A stretch of 61,084 nt of DNA from Hylemonella sp. UBA6679. Its GTDB lineage: Bacteria; Pseudomonadota; Gammaproteobacteria; Burkholderiales; Burkholderiaceae_C. Every line of letters starts with the position of its first letter. Position 1 is the first letter of the stretch. The notes beneath the pieces are model-generated. The model did not search any database. It saw only the letters and a list, made by a program, of their open reading frames with translations, and was not told where the DNA came from. This document shows, piece by piece, positions 33,892 through 43,529 of this stretch. Both the position numbers and the translations under genes were made by a program. The stretch lies in contig DKJZ01000028.1 in NCBI GenBank assembly GCA_002454975.1, positions 34,322-95,405 on the forward strand. Direction: 5' to 3'.

Positions 33892-34221
33892 ATTTTCTCG
33901 CGCGCGCAACTTGCTGCGCCAGATCAGCCCATGGCCCCAAGGGGCCTTTCTAGCGCCGAAAACCTTGATGTGCATCAAGCCATGCGCCTGCCGCCTTTGA
34001 AAACATGCGGGTGTCCTTGGCGTATCGATCAAAAGTGGGGGTTTAGATCTGCCAATCTTGCTTATGAATTTATTTGTAAGTAATCCACCCAAGTTGCACA
34101 AGACCGCCCCTAATAGACGTTCACTTTTATCGATATAAAAAATAACATTAGAAGCTATCAGCCGTGTGTGTTCGTCATGGATCTTGCAAAAAGAAGCTGG
34201 CTTAGGGGAGTAAACCAATGA
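33892..34221. other. Intergenic region before the XRE gene
   Basis: No gene is supported. GGCCCC-AA-GGGGCC then TTTCT (33933-33951) is a weak possible terminator of the DUF1841 gene. The last 200 bp are more AT-rich than the surroundings (for example ATCGATATAAAAAATAAC near 34130) and probably carry the promoter of the XRE gene. Confidence 0.5.
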
Positions 34222-34578
34222 TTGCCGCGCATGAAGAAATTAAGAACCAGTGAAGTTGCCAAGTCGGTTGGCAGGTCAATAGCGGAACATCGGCAACTAG
34301 CCGGTTTGACGCAGGAGGAAGTGGCCGAGAGATTAGACATCGGCCACGAGGCCGTCTCGCGCATGGAGCGGGGCTTGATTGTCCCAACTGTGGCGCGTCT
34401 GATTGAACTTGCTGATATTTTCAACTGCGATATCACCACCCTGCTTTTACAAAGCAGTGACCGCCCCAGCGATCAAGCCCAATCTATCGCCCAACAACTC
34501 GAACTGCTTTCGGCTAGTGACCGTGAATTGGTGCTGGGTTTGTTGACCTCGTTGACCAGGCGCCTAAGCATTGCTTAA
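34222..34578 (+). CDS. XRE-family transcriptional regulator
   Basis: 118 residues from a TTG at 34222, or 115 from the ATG at 34231 (MKKLRTSEVAKSVGRSIAEHR). The helix-turn-helix spans about residues 17-70 (LAGLTQEEVAERLDIGHEAVSRMERGL). The C-terminal 45 residues are helical, perhaps a dimerisation part. GGGGAG lies 11 bases before the TTG, but only 7 before an ATG at 34218 that opens an 11-codon frame ending inside this gene. So translation may be coupled. Target unknown. Confidence 0.85.
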   Translation: MPRMKKLRTSEVAKSVGRSIAEHRQLAGLTQEEVAERLDIGHEAVSRMERGLIVPTVARLIELADIFNCDITTLLLQSSDRPSDQAQSIAQQLELLSASDRELVLGLLTSLTRRLSIA

Positions 34579-34596
34579 GCCAACGATCGCCCCATG

Positions 34597-34627
34597 AAAA
34601 AAGCCCCTCTATGAGGGGCTTTTTTTG
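34597..34627. terminator. Intrinsic terminator between XRE gene and cytochrome c4 gene
   Basis: AAAAAGCCCCTC-TAT-GAGGGGCTTTTTTT, a strong hairpin with runs on both sides, between convergent genes. Confidence 0.93.
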
Positions 34628-34670
34628 TGGCCGTCACACGCCAAGGTTGGCACGCAGGTGCTGGCCAGGT

Positions 34671-35333
34671 TCAACGGAACTTGGACTGGGGCACGACCTT
34701 GAGGTCACCGCCTTGGGCATGGATGTAGGTGGCCAGCTCTTTGAGCTCGGCATTGGAGAACTGTTTGACCACACCACCCATGATGCCGTTGGCGCGACCC
34801 ACCTGGGGGTTGCCCTCAACTTTGTAGGACTTGAGCGCCACGTACAGGTAGTCGGCGTGCTGGCCGGCGAGCTTAGGGTAGCTTGGGTCGATGGGTTTGT
34901 TGAGGTTGTCGCCGTGGCAAGAGGCGCAAGCGCCTTTCTTGAGCAACTCACCCACTTTGCCGGTGGCTTCAGCGGTTTTGACAGGGGCCGCGCCCTCAAC
35001 CTTGCCGTGCACTTCGTAGTAGGCGGCAATGTCGGCCATGTCTTGGTCGCTCAGGGTGTCGGCAATGCCGCGCATGGTGGGGTGCTTGCGCTCGCCCTTT
35101 TTGTAGGCATTGAGGGCCGAGGTGATGTATTTGGCGCCCTGACCAGAGATCATGGGGACTTTGTAAACCTCAGGGAAGCTGGCTTGGTAGCCGTGGATGC
35201 CGTGGCAGCCAATGCACATGGCGATTTTTTTCTCACCGGCTTTGACATCGCCCTTCAGGTCTTGGGCTTGGGCAGACAGGCTGGTCGCTGAGGCGACAAT
35301 CAGGGCGGAGATCGACAAGAAAAGTTTGTTCAT
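34671..35333 (-). CDS. Dihaem cytochrome c4-type protein
   Basis: 220 residues from the ATG at 35333. Signal peptide (LFLSISALIVASATSLSAQA), then two cytochrome c domains with CIGCH (residues 40-44) and CASCH (136-140). Distal methionines are likely in HPTMRGIA and NGIMGGVV. Cytochromes c4 carry electrons in the periplasm to terminal oxidases. The open frame to 35729 runs over the MoxR gene and is not used. Confidence 0.93.
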   Translation of the reverse strand: MNKLFLSISALIVASATSLSAQAQDLKGDVKAGEKKIAMCIGCHGIHGYQASFPEVYKVPMISGQGAKYITSALNAYKKGERKHPTMRGIADTLSDQDMADIAAYYEVHGKVEGAAPVKTAEATGKVGELLKKGACASCHGDNLNKPIDPSYPKLAGQHADYLYVALKSYKVEGNPQVGRANGIMGGVVKQFSNAELKELATYIHAQGGDLKVVPQSKFR

Positions 35334-35433
35334 TTTGCGGGGACAATCGACCGATGATTGGTATAAAGCAACAAGCATTATATCGTTGCCCATCGCCCCT
35401 GATTTCAATTTTTGACCCTCTGTCCGCGAGCTT

Positions 35434-36294
35434 ATGACCATGAAATTTGAAGGAACCGACCAGTACGTTGCCACGCAAGACCTGATGCTGTCGGTCAATG
35501 CCGCCATCAAGTTGCAGCGCCCCTTGCTGGTCAAAGGCGAGCCCGGCACCGGTAAAACCATGCTGGCCGAAGAGGTTTCCAGTGCCTTGGGCTTGCCCCT
35601 GCTGCAGTGGCACATCAAGTCCACCACCAAAGCGCAACAAGGTTTGTACGAGTACGACGCGGTCAGCCGCCTGCGCGACTCGCAGCTCGCTGACCTGGAC
35701 GGCGGCGAGCGCGTCAAAGACATCAACAACTACATCATCAAGGGCGTGCTGTGGCAGGCCTTCACCTCTGAAACGCCCGTGGCACTGCTGATTGACGAGA
35801 TCGACAAGGCCGATATCGAGTTTCCCAACGACTTGCTGCGCGAAATCGACCGCATGGAGTTTTACTGCTACGAGACCCGCCAGCTCATCAAGGCCAAGCA
35901 CCGCCCCCTGGTGTTCATCACCTCGAACAATGAAAAAGAGCTGCCCGATGCGTTTTTGCGCCGCTGCTTTTTCCACTACATCAAGTTCCCCGATGCCACC
36001 ACCATGCAGCAAATTGTGGATGTGCACTTTCCGGGCCTGAAAAAAGAGCTGCTGGCTGCGGCCATGAAAATCTTTTTCGATGTGCGCAACCTACCCGGCT
36101 TGAAGAAAAAACCCTCCACCAGCGAGCTGCTGGACTGGCTCAAGCTGCTGGTGGCCGAAGACATTCCGCTCGAAGCCTTGCAGAGCAAAGATGACAAAGT
36201 GGCCGTGCCACCCCTGGTGGGCGCGCTCCTGAAAAATGAGCAGGACGTGACCTTGTTTGAAAAACTGGTGTTCATGCAGCGCCACAACCGTTGA
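35434..36294 (+). CDS. MoxR-family AAA+ ATPase
   Basis: 286 residues. Walker A GEPGTGKTM at about 36-44, Walker B LLIDEIDKAD at about 124-133, sensor I ITSNNEKELPDAFLRRC. The close relatives are CoxD/NorQ-like chaperones. Together with the VWA protein encoded 237 bp downstream it forms the usual MoxR-VWA pair that remodels or matures metalloenzymes. The client is not evident here. Confidence 0.92.
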   Translation: MTMKFEGTDQYVATQDLMLSVNAAIKLQRPLLVKGEPGTGKTMLAEEVSSALGLPLLQWHIKSTTKAQQGLYEYDAVSRLRDSQLADLDGGERVKDINNYIIKGVLWQAFTSETPVALLIDEIDKADIEFPNDLLREIDRMEFYCYETRQLIKAKHRPLVFITSNNEKELPDAFLRRCFFHYIKFPDATTMQQIVDVHFPGLKKELLAAAMKIFFDVRNLPGLKKKPSTSELLDWLKLLVAEDIPLEALQSKDDKVAVPPLVGALLKNEQDVTLFEKLVFMQRHNR

Positions 36295-36298
36295 TGCC

Positions 36299-36523
36299 AT
36301 GCCAGATACGCAACAACTCCTCAAAGAAGGCCTGTCGGACGCGATTGGCTTCATCGGCGGCGCACTGGCGGGCTACTGGCTGGCCCGCCTGATTGGCTTT
36401 GACGCCTTCGCCCAGGGCTACAACAGCAGCAGCATTGTGGGCATTTTGGCGGTGGGCTTGGGTGGCGGCATGGGTCTGCAAGCCGCGCGACGCTGGCGCG
36501 CTGCCCAGGCCCGCAAAGACTGA
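36299..36523 (+). CDS. Small membrane protein between MoxR and VWA genes
   Basis: 74 residues from the ATG at 36299, 4 bp after the MoxR gene. Two hydrophobic segments (AIGFIGGALAGYWLARLIG; SSIVGILAVGLGGGMGLQAA) and a basic tail. Not recognised. Its place within the operon suggests a membrane partner of the pair. Confidence 0.7.
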   Translation: MPDTQQLLKEGLSDAIGFIGGALAGYWLARLIGFDAFAQGYNSSSIVGILAVGLGGGMGLQAARRWRAAQARKD

Positions 36524-36531
36524 CACAGCCC

Positions 36532-37713
<1,182 letters not shown>

Positions 37714-37720
37714 CAATGGT

Positions 37721-37795
37721 TGGTCCCGCCGACAGGAATCGAACCTGTGTTCCACGCTTAGGAGGCATGTGTACTATCCACTGTACGACGGCGAG
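37721..37795 (-). tRNA. tRNA-Arg (anticodon CCU)
   Basis: A full cloverleaf folds on the minus strand: acceptor CTCGCCG / CGGCGGG, D stem GTAC / GTAC, anticodon stem CATGC / GCGTG with loop CTCCTAA (anticodon CCT), T arm ACAGG-TTCGATT-CCTGT. CCA is encoded. It lies 7 bp after the VWA gene, on the opposite strand. It reads the codon AGG. Confidence 0.94.
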
Positions 37796-37851
37796 CAGCT
37801 TCGATTTTAGGTGCCAAACAGCGGGTCTGGCGCTGTCTGCAAGGGCAAGGC

Positions 37852-38178
37852 TTAGTCTTGCTCGTCGAGTGGGTGGGCTTCGGGGGCGCCTTGTGGACGT
37901 GCCTGGCGCACACCGGGTTTGGCCAACAACTCCACGTACACGGCCTTGGCACCTTCTTTGACCAAGGCGTCGATGTCGGCAATGAGGCTGCCCACGTGGC
38001 TGATGTGGGCGGTCTCGGCATCCAGGCCCACGCGGCAATCAAAGTCTAAAAAATCCACGCCTTCGGCCAGGGGGCGGCGGCGTTCGCGTTTGATGTATTT
38101 GCGGATGTCGTGCTTGACGGCTTCGAGCACGCGCTCTGGATGCTTGCCGTCGATGGTCAGGGGAAAAGTTTTACGCAT
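37852..38178 (-). CDS. DUF6172 family protein
   Basis: 108 residues. The family pattern is visible: MRKTFPLTIDGKHPERVLEA then VKHDIRKYIKRERRR and GVDFLDFDCRVG, ending in YVELLAKPG. A small basic protein of unknown function, widespread in Burkholderiales. Confidence 0.82.
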   Translation of the reverse strand: MRKTFPLTIDGKHPERVLEAVKHDIRKYIKRERRRPLAEGVDFLDFDCRVGLDAETAHISHVGSLIADIDALVKEGAKAVYVELLAKPGVRQARPQGAPEAHPLDEQD

Positions 38179-38214
38179 GGTCGATGTTAACGCCCCCGCT
38201 CACAACTTGCTAAC

Positions 38215-38520
38215 ATGCAAGCACTCGATTCAAGCGCCATGCCACCTGACCTGTCAAAAACCCCTGCCAAATCCAGCCGTGCCCGCCAAAGCGAATGGGC
38301 CCTCAAAGTCTTGGGCCTCATTCGGGGCGGTAACAGTGCTGCGGCCATTGCCCAAATCAAGGTGGCTCCCACGGTCAAAGACCTGCAAGCCCTGCAAAAA
38401 GCCCTGGACGCCCTGAGCACCTCCAGCCCCACCGCTGCGCCGCGCTGGCCCGATGTGCGCGCCGCCCTGAGCGACAACATCGCTTTGCTGTCGGCCCCGC
38501 GGCTGCACCGCGCGCCCTGA
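38215..38520 (+). CDS. Hypothetical protein
   Basis: 101 residues from the ATG at 38215, or 93 from 38239. Ala/Ser/Lys-rich, with a likely helical segment (AAAIAQIKVAPTVKDLQALQKALDAL). It ends 9 bp before the 5'-nucleotidase gene and may be transcribed with it. No family recognised. Confidence 0.6.
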   Translation: MQALDSSAMPPDLSKTPAKSSRARQSEWALKVLGLIRGGNSAAAIAQIKVAPTVKDLQALQKALDALSTSSPTAAPRWPDVRAALSDNIALLSAPRLHRAP

Positions 38521-38529
38521 AAGACCGCC

Positions 38530-39438
38530 ATGGGTGTGACACTGGACGGCAAACTGGTGGTGGCGATCTCCTCGCGCGCCTTGTTTGATTTTGAAGAAGA
38601 AAACAAAGTCTTTGAGCAAGGGCAAGGTCCCCTCAAAGACAAGGCCTACATGGACTTGCAACTGGCCAAGCTCGAAGAGCCCGCGCAGCCCGGTGTGGCG
38701 TTTTCCATGGTCAAAAAGCTGCTGGCCTTCAACGACGCCCAGGCCCAGCGCGTGGAGGTGGTCATCCTCTCGCGCAACGACCCGGTCTCAGGCATGCGGG
38801 TGTTTCGCTCGGCCCAGCACTTTGGCCTGCCCATTGAGCGCGGCAGCTTCACGCGCGGCCAGTCGCCCTGGCGCTACCTCAAGCCGCTGCAGGCGAACCT
38901 GTTTTTGTCCACCCATTTGAACGATGTGCGCGCCGCACTCAACGCTGGTGTGCCCGCGGCGCAGGTGTACCCGCAGTCCAAGCTTGCCAGCAACGCCCAC
39001 CCCACCGAGGTGCGCATTGCCTTTGACGGTGACGCGGTGCTGTTCAGCGACGAAGCCGAGCGCGTGTTTCAGGCACAAGGCCTGAGCGCTTTCCAAAAGC
39101 ACGAAAAAGACAAAGCCGCGCAGCCCCTGCTGGCAGGCCCCTTCAAGCCCCTGCTTGCGGCCCTGCACCGTTTGCAGCGTGAGGGCACCGAGGCCATGCG
39201 CATCCGCACCGCGCTGGTCACCGCACGCAGCGCCCCCGCGCACGAGCGCGCCATTCGCACCCTGATGAATTGGGACATCGAGGTGGACGAGGCCATGTTT
39301 TTGGGTGGCTTGCCCAAGGGCGAATTTTTGCGCGAGTTCGAGCCCGATTTTTTCTTTGACGACCAAACCGGCCACATCGAGTCGGCCTCGCGTCATGTGC
39401 CCTCGGGCCATGTGGCCAGCGGCATTTCCAACCCCTGA
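38530..39438 (+). CDS. 5'-nucleotidase (PF06189 type)
   Basis: 302 residues. The family starts LVVAISSRALFDFEEENKVF; further conserved parts are VVILSRNDPVSGMRVFRS, IAFDGDAVLFSDEAERVF and FLGGLPKGEFLREFEPDFFFDD. A cytosolic HAD-like phosphatase that removes phosphate from nucleoside monophosphates. Confidence 0.9.
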   Translation: MGVTLDGKLVVAISSRALFDFEEENKVFEQGQGPLKDKAYMDLQLAKLEEPAQPGVAFSMVKKLLAFNDAQAQRVEVVILSRNDPVSGMRVFRSAQHFGLPIERGSFTRGQSPWRYLKPLQANLFLSTHLNDVRAALNAGVPAAQVYPQSKLASNAHPTEVRIAFDGDAVLFSDEAERVFQAQGLSAFQKHEKDKAAQPLLAGPFKPLLAALHRLQREGTEAMRIRTALVTARSAPAHERAIRTLMNWDIEVDEAMFLGGLPKGEFLREFEPDFFFDDQTGHIESASRHVPSGHVASGISNP

Positions 39439-39486
39439 ACCCAACCCTGAACATCGGCCGCCGGCTTGCACGCAGGTGTCTATTGC

Positions 39487-41298
39487 ATGTCTATAAAAAT
39501 CAAAATTGATAGCGCCTTGGCCTTTATGGGCGCTGCCTGGCGGCTTAGTCAGCCTTATTTTTCCTCAGACGAAAAATGGCGGGCACGCACCCTGCTGGCT
39601 GCCATTGTCTTGCTCAACCTCGGGGCTGTGGGCATGCTCGTGCTCATCAACGATTGGAACCGGCTCTTCTACGACGCTTTGCAAAACAAAGACGCCGAGG
39701 TGTTCTGGGCCCAACTGCTGCGCTTCACGTACCTGGCCTTTGGCTTCATTGTGATTGCGGTCTACAAGTTCTACCTCACCCAGCTGCTCGAGCTGCGCTG
39801 GCGCGCCTGGATGACGCGCCACTTACTGGGCCGCTGGCTCAACAAGCAGGCTTTCTACACCTTGGAGCTCACGCGCTTTGCCACATCGGACGCGCTGCCA
39901 GACAACCCCGACCAACGCATTCAAGAAGACGTAGCGCAGTTCACCAACCTGACCGTGAGCCTGAGCATGGGCCTGCTCAACGCGGTGGTCACGCTGCTGA
40001 GTTTTGTGGGCATTTTGTGGAGCTTGAGTGGTGGCTTTGCCTTCTCTTTGGGTGGGCAGGCGTTTGAGATTCCTGGCTTCATGGTGTGGATGGCCCTGCT
40101 TTACTGCTTGGCCGGCAGCGTGCTCACGCACCTGATTGGCCGCCCGCTGATCCGCCTGAACTTCGAGCAACAACGCCGCGAGGCAGATTTTCGGCACCAC
40201 CTGATTCGGGTGCGTGAATCCAGCGAAGCCATTGCCCTGGACCGTGGCGCAGCGGCCGAGGCCCAGCAACTCGACCTGCGCTTTGGCAGCGTGCTGAGCA
40301 ACACCTTGCAGCTGCTCAAGGCGCAAAAAAGCCTCACCTGGTTCACCTCGGGTTTTGGGCAAGCTGCGGTGGTGTTTCCGTTTGTGGTGGCAGCGCCGCG
40401 GTTTTTCAGTGGTGCCATTCAGCTCGGTGAGCTCATGCAAATTGCCTCGGCCTTTGGGCGTGTGCAAGACGCGTTGAGCTGGTTTGTGGAAAGCTACGAC
40501 CGCCTGGCCAGCTGGCGCGCCACCACCGACCGCCTGACCAGCTTTGAGGCCACTTTGCAGCAGCTCGAAAACACCGCACCCCCAGCCCACGTGCTTGGCG
40601 AGCAGCCCAGCCTTCAGCCTGCGCCATCGGGTGTGCCTGCGTCCCCCGCGCTGCATTTGCAACTGCCCAGCGGGCAGACCTTGATGCGCATCGACCCAGT
40701 GCCACTCTCTACCAGCGACCGGGTGCTGCTGCAAGGGCCTTCTGGCAGCGGCAAATCCACGCTGTTTCGCAGTCTGGCGGGCATTTGGCCCTACCAGCAA
40801 GGCCAGGTGAGCCCGCCGGGCGATGCGGTGTTTGTGCCGCAGCACCCGTATTTTCCGCAAGGCACCTTGCGTGAAGCCTTGAGCTACCCACACGCCAGCG
40901 GCAGCTACACCGATGCTGCCCTGCAAGCCGCCCTGGTGCACGCCCTGCTGCCCCATCTGTGCGGGCAACTCGACCGCGAAGCGGCTTGGGGGCAAACGCT
41001 CTCAGGCGGCGAGCAGCAACGCCTGGCCTTGGCGCGCGTGTTTTTACGCCAACCGGCGTGGGTGTTTGCTGACGAAGCCACCAGCGCGCTGGACGATGCC
41101 GCCCAAACCACCCTCTACCAACGCTTGGTGGACATGGTGCAAGGGCGCGGGGGCTTGGTGTCGATTGCGCACCGGCCTGCGCTGGCGGGTTTTCACAACC
41201 GCGTCTGGCAGGTTCAAGACGGTGTTTTGATCGACTCGCTGAACAGCGCAAACCCCCGCTCGCGCAACGCACAAGCCGGGCAGGTGCCGCAGCCATAG
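39487..41298 (+). CDS. SbmA/BacA-like ABC transporter with fused ATPase
   Basis: 603 residues from the ATG at 39487. The membrane half (about 1-340) is of the SbmA/BacA/YddA type (NDWNRLFYDALQNKDAEVFW, PDQRIQEDVAQFTNLTVSLS), with about six helices. The ATPase half has Walker A LQGPSGSGKSTLF, signature LSGGEQQRLALARVFL and Walker B WVFADEATSALDD. Homologues with this fused layout (YddA, ABCD types) move peptides, vitamin B12 or long-chain acyl compounds. Its last 85 bp overlap queC on the other strand. Confidence 0.9.
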   Translation: MSIKIKIDSALAFMGAAWRLSQPYFSSDEKWRARTLLAAIVLLNLGAVGMLVLINDWNRLFYDALQNKDAEVFWAQLLRFTYLAFGFIVIAVYKFYLTQLLELRWRAWMTRHLLGRWLNKQAFYTLELTRFATSDALPDNPDQRIQEDVAQFTNLTVSLSMGLLNAVVTLLSFVGILWSLSGGFAFSLGGQAFEIPGFMVWMALLYCLAGSVLTHLIGRPLIRLNFEQQRREADFRHHLIRVRESSEAIALDRGAAAEAQQLDLRFGSVLSNTLQLLKAQKSLTWFTSGFGQAAVVFPFVVAAPRFFSGAIQLGELMQIASAFGRVQDALSWFVESYDRLASWRATTDRLTSFEATLQQLENTAPPAHVLGEQPSLQPAPSGVPASPALHLQLPSGQTLMRIDPVPLSTSDRVLLQGPSGSGKSTLFRSLAGIWPYQQGQVSPPGDAVFVPQHPYFPQGTLREALSYPHASGSYTDAALQAALVHALLPHLCGQLDREAAWGQTLSGGEQQRLALARVFLRQPAWVFADEATSALDDAAQTTLYQRLVDMVQGRGGLVSIAHRPALAGFHNRVWQVQDGVLIDSLNSANPRSRNAQAGQVPQP

Positions 41299-41924
41299 CC
41301 CCAGGCGTGGCGGTGCTCGCGGTCGCCGAGGTAGCAGGTGTGGGTGTGCTCAATGATGAGATCCACCAGGGCCTGGCCACCCAAGCTGTGCGCCATGCGC
41401 CAGGTGTCGGCCTTGTCGATCCACATCAGCGGCGTTTCAATCAGAAAGCGCTTGTCCATGCCCAGTGAGAGGGCAAGCTGCATGGCTTTCATGGTGTCGT
41501 CACGGCAGTCGGGGTAGCCGGAAAAATCGGTTTCGCACACCCCGGTGACGATCACCTCCAGCCCGCGCCGATAAGCCACAGCCGCTGCCAAGGTGAGGAA
41601 CAGCAGGTTGCGCCCCGGCACAAAGGTGTTGGGCAAACCGCTGGCCTCCATCTTGAAGGCGGTGTCGCGCGTGAGCGAGGTTTCGCTGACCTCGCCCAGC
41701 ACCGCCAAATCCAGCACATGGTCTTGGTCGAGCTTGGGCGCCCAGGCCGGGAAACGGGCGCGGATTTCTTCGAGCACCTTGAGGCGGGCTTGCAGCTCCA
41801 CCCGGTGGCGTTGGCCGTAGTCAAAGGCCATGGTTTCGACCCGCTCGTAGCGCTGCAAAGCGTGGGCCAAGCAGGTGGTGGAATCTTGACCGCCAGAAAA
41901 CAAAACAAGGGCTGTGGTGTGCAT
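41214..41924 (-). CDS. queC: 7-cyano-7-deazaguanine synthase
   Basis: 236 residues. PP-loop SGGQDSTTCL at about residues 9-18, and four Zn-binding cysteines at the end in CYLGDREH...GCGTCPAC. It converts 7-carboxy-7-deazaguanine to preQ0 with ATP and ammonia, for queuosine in tRNA. The coding end overlaps the ABC transporter end for 85 bp; both C-termini are needed for their families, so the overlap is real. Confidence 0.95.
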   Translation of the reverse strand: MHTTALVLFSGGQDSTTCLAHALQRYERVETMAFDYGQRHRVELQARLKVLEEIRARFPAWAPKLDQDHVLDLAVLGEVSETSLTRDTAFKMEASGLPNTFVPGRNLLFLTLAAAVAYRRGLEVIVTGVCETDFSGYPDCRDDTMKAMQLALSLGMDKRFLIETPLMWIDKADTWRMAHSLGGQALVDLIIEHTHTCYLGDREHRHAWGYGCGTCPACALRERGFALFSESIKTPS

Positions 41925-41958
41925 CCCCCGATGTTAAGACAGGCCGATCGAGGCGGCC

Positions 41959-42426
41959 TTAAACAGGGTCCACAGGCTTGATTTTGCTGGGCGAGTACGT
42001 CAGCGTGGCTTTGGCCAAGGTGCCCGGGGTGGCAGCCGGGTCCACGTTGCGTGCCTGGGCTTGGGCCTGCATTTGCATTTGCAGCTGCAACAAATTTTTA
42101 TCGGCATTGGCTGGCAAGACCCGCTCGACCACACGGCTGCTGGCACTCCACACCGAATGGAAATGCGCCATCAACACCTTGGACAAAGGCTCCAGCGGCA
42201 CCGGTTTGGCGACCGACTCGGGGGGTGCGGGCTGTGCGGACTGAGGGTCTGCGCCCGCGGCGCGCGAGGCCAAGGCTTGCACCTGCGGGCTGATCTCGTT
42301 GATCACCCCTGGAGGTGTCTTGTCCTCATGCCGGGGATCGGGGGCCAACCTGCCAGCCGCAGACAGCCCCGCCTCCTGGGCCACCGGCCTGGAGGGAGCT
42401 GTTTGAACAACAGAAGGCAGTTGCAT
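41959..42426 (-). CDS. Hypothetical Ala/Pro/Gln-rich protein
   Basis: 155 residues, low complexity: Pro/Ala-rich first half, a central segment LSKVLMAHFHSVWSASSRVVE, and QLQMQMQAQAQARN near the end. No signal peptide. Not recognised; the tail KIKPVDPV is well conserved-looking but unassigned. 34 bp upstream of queC on the same strand. Confidence 0.5.
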   Translation of the reverse strand: MQLPSVVQTAPSRPVAQEAGLSAAGRLAPDPRHEDKTPPGVINEISPQVQALASRAAGADPQSAQPAPPESVAKPVPLEPLSKVLMAHFHSVWSASSRVVERVLPANADKNLLQLQMQMQAQAQARNVDPAATPGTLAKATLTYSPSKIKPVDPV

Positions 42427-42565
42427 GACGTGTTTGCCCGCACCGAGGTGCAGAGGCCCTGATCCTTATACGTATGTTCATTAACGTCAGAACTGGCGGT
42501 GAATTAAGGACTTTTTTTGTTTTATTTTCAAGTCAAGCTGTTGGGGGCTGCGCATACCCCCTGTG

Positions 42566-43441
42566 TCACAAGGCGTTCAAAGGAATTTTCACGTAGGCCG
42601 TGCCGTTTCTTTCTTTGGGTGGCAACTCACCAGCGCGGATGTTGATCTGCACTGCCGGCAAGATCAGCACAGGCATCTCGAGGGTGGCATCACGCTGGGT
42701 GCGCATGGCGACAAATTGCGCCTCGGTGATGCCATCGTGCACGTGGATGTTTTTGGCCTTTTGCTCAGCCACCGTGGTCTCAAAGGCCACGGGGCGCCCG
42801 TTGGGCGGGTAGTCGTGGCACATGAAGAGGCGGGTTTGCGGGGGCAGGCTCAAAATTTTGCCCACCGAGGCGTACAGGGTGTGGGCGTCACCGCCAGGAA
42901 AATCGCAGCGGGCAGTGCCCACATCAGGCATGAACATGGTGTCGCCCACAAACACCGCATCACCCACCTGGTAGGCCACGCAAGCCGGGGTGTGGCCAGG
43001 CACATACAGCACCTTGCCAGTGAGTTCGCCGATTGAAAACGTCTCGTCTTGGGCAAACAGCTGGTCAAACTGCGAGCCGTCCACCTTGAACTCGGGCTCG
43101 AGATTGAAGATGCCTTTGAACACCTTTTGCACCCGCGTGATGCCGCTGCCAATCGCGGTTTTGCCACCTAGGTGCTGCTTGAGGTAGGGCGCGGCGCTGA
43201 GGTGGTCGGCGTGGGCGTGGGTTTCCAAAATCCAAGCCACCTGGAGTTGCTGGGCCTTGACGTAGTCAATCACCAGGTCTGCCGAGGTGGTTTTGGTGCG
43301 GCCCGATTTGGGGTCGTAATCCAGCACCGAATCAATGATGGCGCAAGCGCTGCCTGGCCCCTGGTGAACCACGTAAGTCACCGTCCAGGTGGCTTTGTCA
43401 AAGATGCCGTGCACGGTGGGGTTGGGTGTCGAGGTTGGCAT
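42566..43441 (-). CDS. MBL-fold persulfide dioxygenase-like protein (Blh/ETHE1 type)
   Basis: 291 residues. Metal-binding ETHAHADHLSAAPYL, then VPGHTPACVAYQVGDAVFVG and the ETHE1-like PDVGTARCDFPGGDAHTLY, and a late MCHDYPPNGR. Such proteins oxidise glutathione persulfide to sulfite or act as related hydrolases. It lacks the rhodanese-like domain of fused Blh proteins. Divergent from the BigR-type regulator gene across an operator carrying both promoters, so it should be induced by sulfide or persulfide. Confidence 0.88.
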   Translation of the reverse strand: MPTSTPNPTVHGIFDKATWTVTYVVHQGPGSACAIIDSVLDYDPKSGRTKTTSADLVIDYVKAQQLQVAWILETHAHADHLSAAPYLKQHLGGKTAIGSGITRVQKVFKGIFNLEPEFKVDGSQFDQLFAQDETFSIGELTGKVLYVPGHTPACVAYQVGDAVFVGDTMFMPDVGTARCDFPGGDAHTLYASVGKILSLPPQTRLFMCHDYPPNGRPVAFETTVAEQKAKNIHVHDGITEAQFVAMRTQRDATLEMPVLILPAVQINIRAGELPPKERNGTAYVKIPLNAL

Positions 43442-43464
43442 GGTGTCCTTTACTTTGTTTTTTC

Positions 43465-43503
43465 ATAGTCTATTGACAAACATAATACAAGTCAATAGAC
43501 TAT
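43465..43503. promoter_or_regulatory. BigR/SqrR-type operator with two divergent promoters
   Basis: Perfect inverted repeat: ATAGTCTATTGAC (43465-43477), 13-bp spacer, GTCAATAGACTAT (43491-43503). On the plus strand TTGACA (43473-43478), 17 bp, TAGACT (43496-43501) forms a promoter for bigR. On the minus strand TTGACT, 17 bp, TAGACT forms the mirror promoter for the MBL gene. Each arm contains the -35 of one promoter and the -10 of the other. Confidence 0.87.
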
Positions 43504-43529
43504 CAAAAAATTAATTGTAGAGGGCTGAT

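Noticed and set aside
33595..34218. 207-codon minus-strand frame
   Set aside because: It overlaps the DUF1841 gene antisense and an AT-rich intergenic stretch; translation has no recognisable domain.
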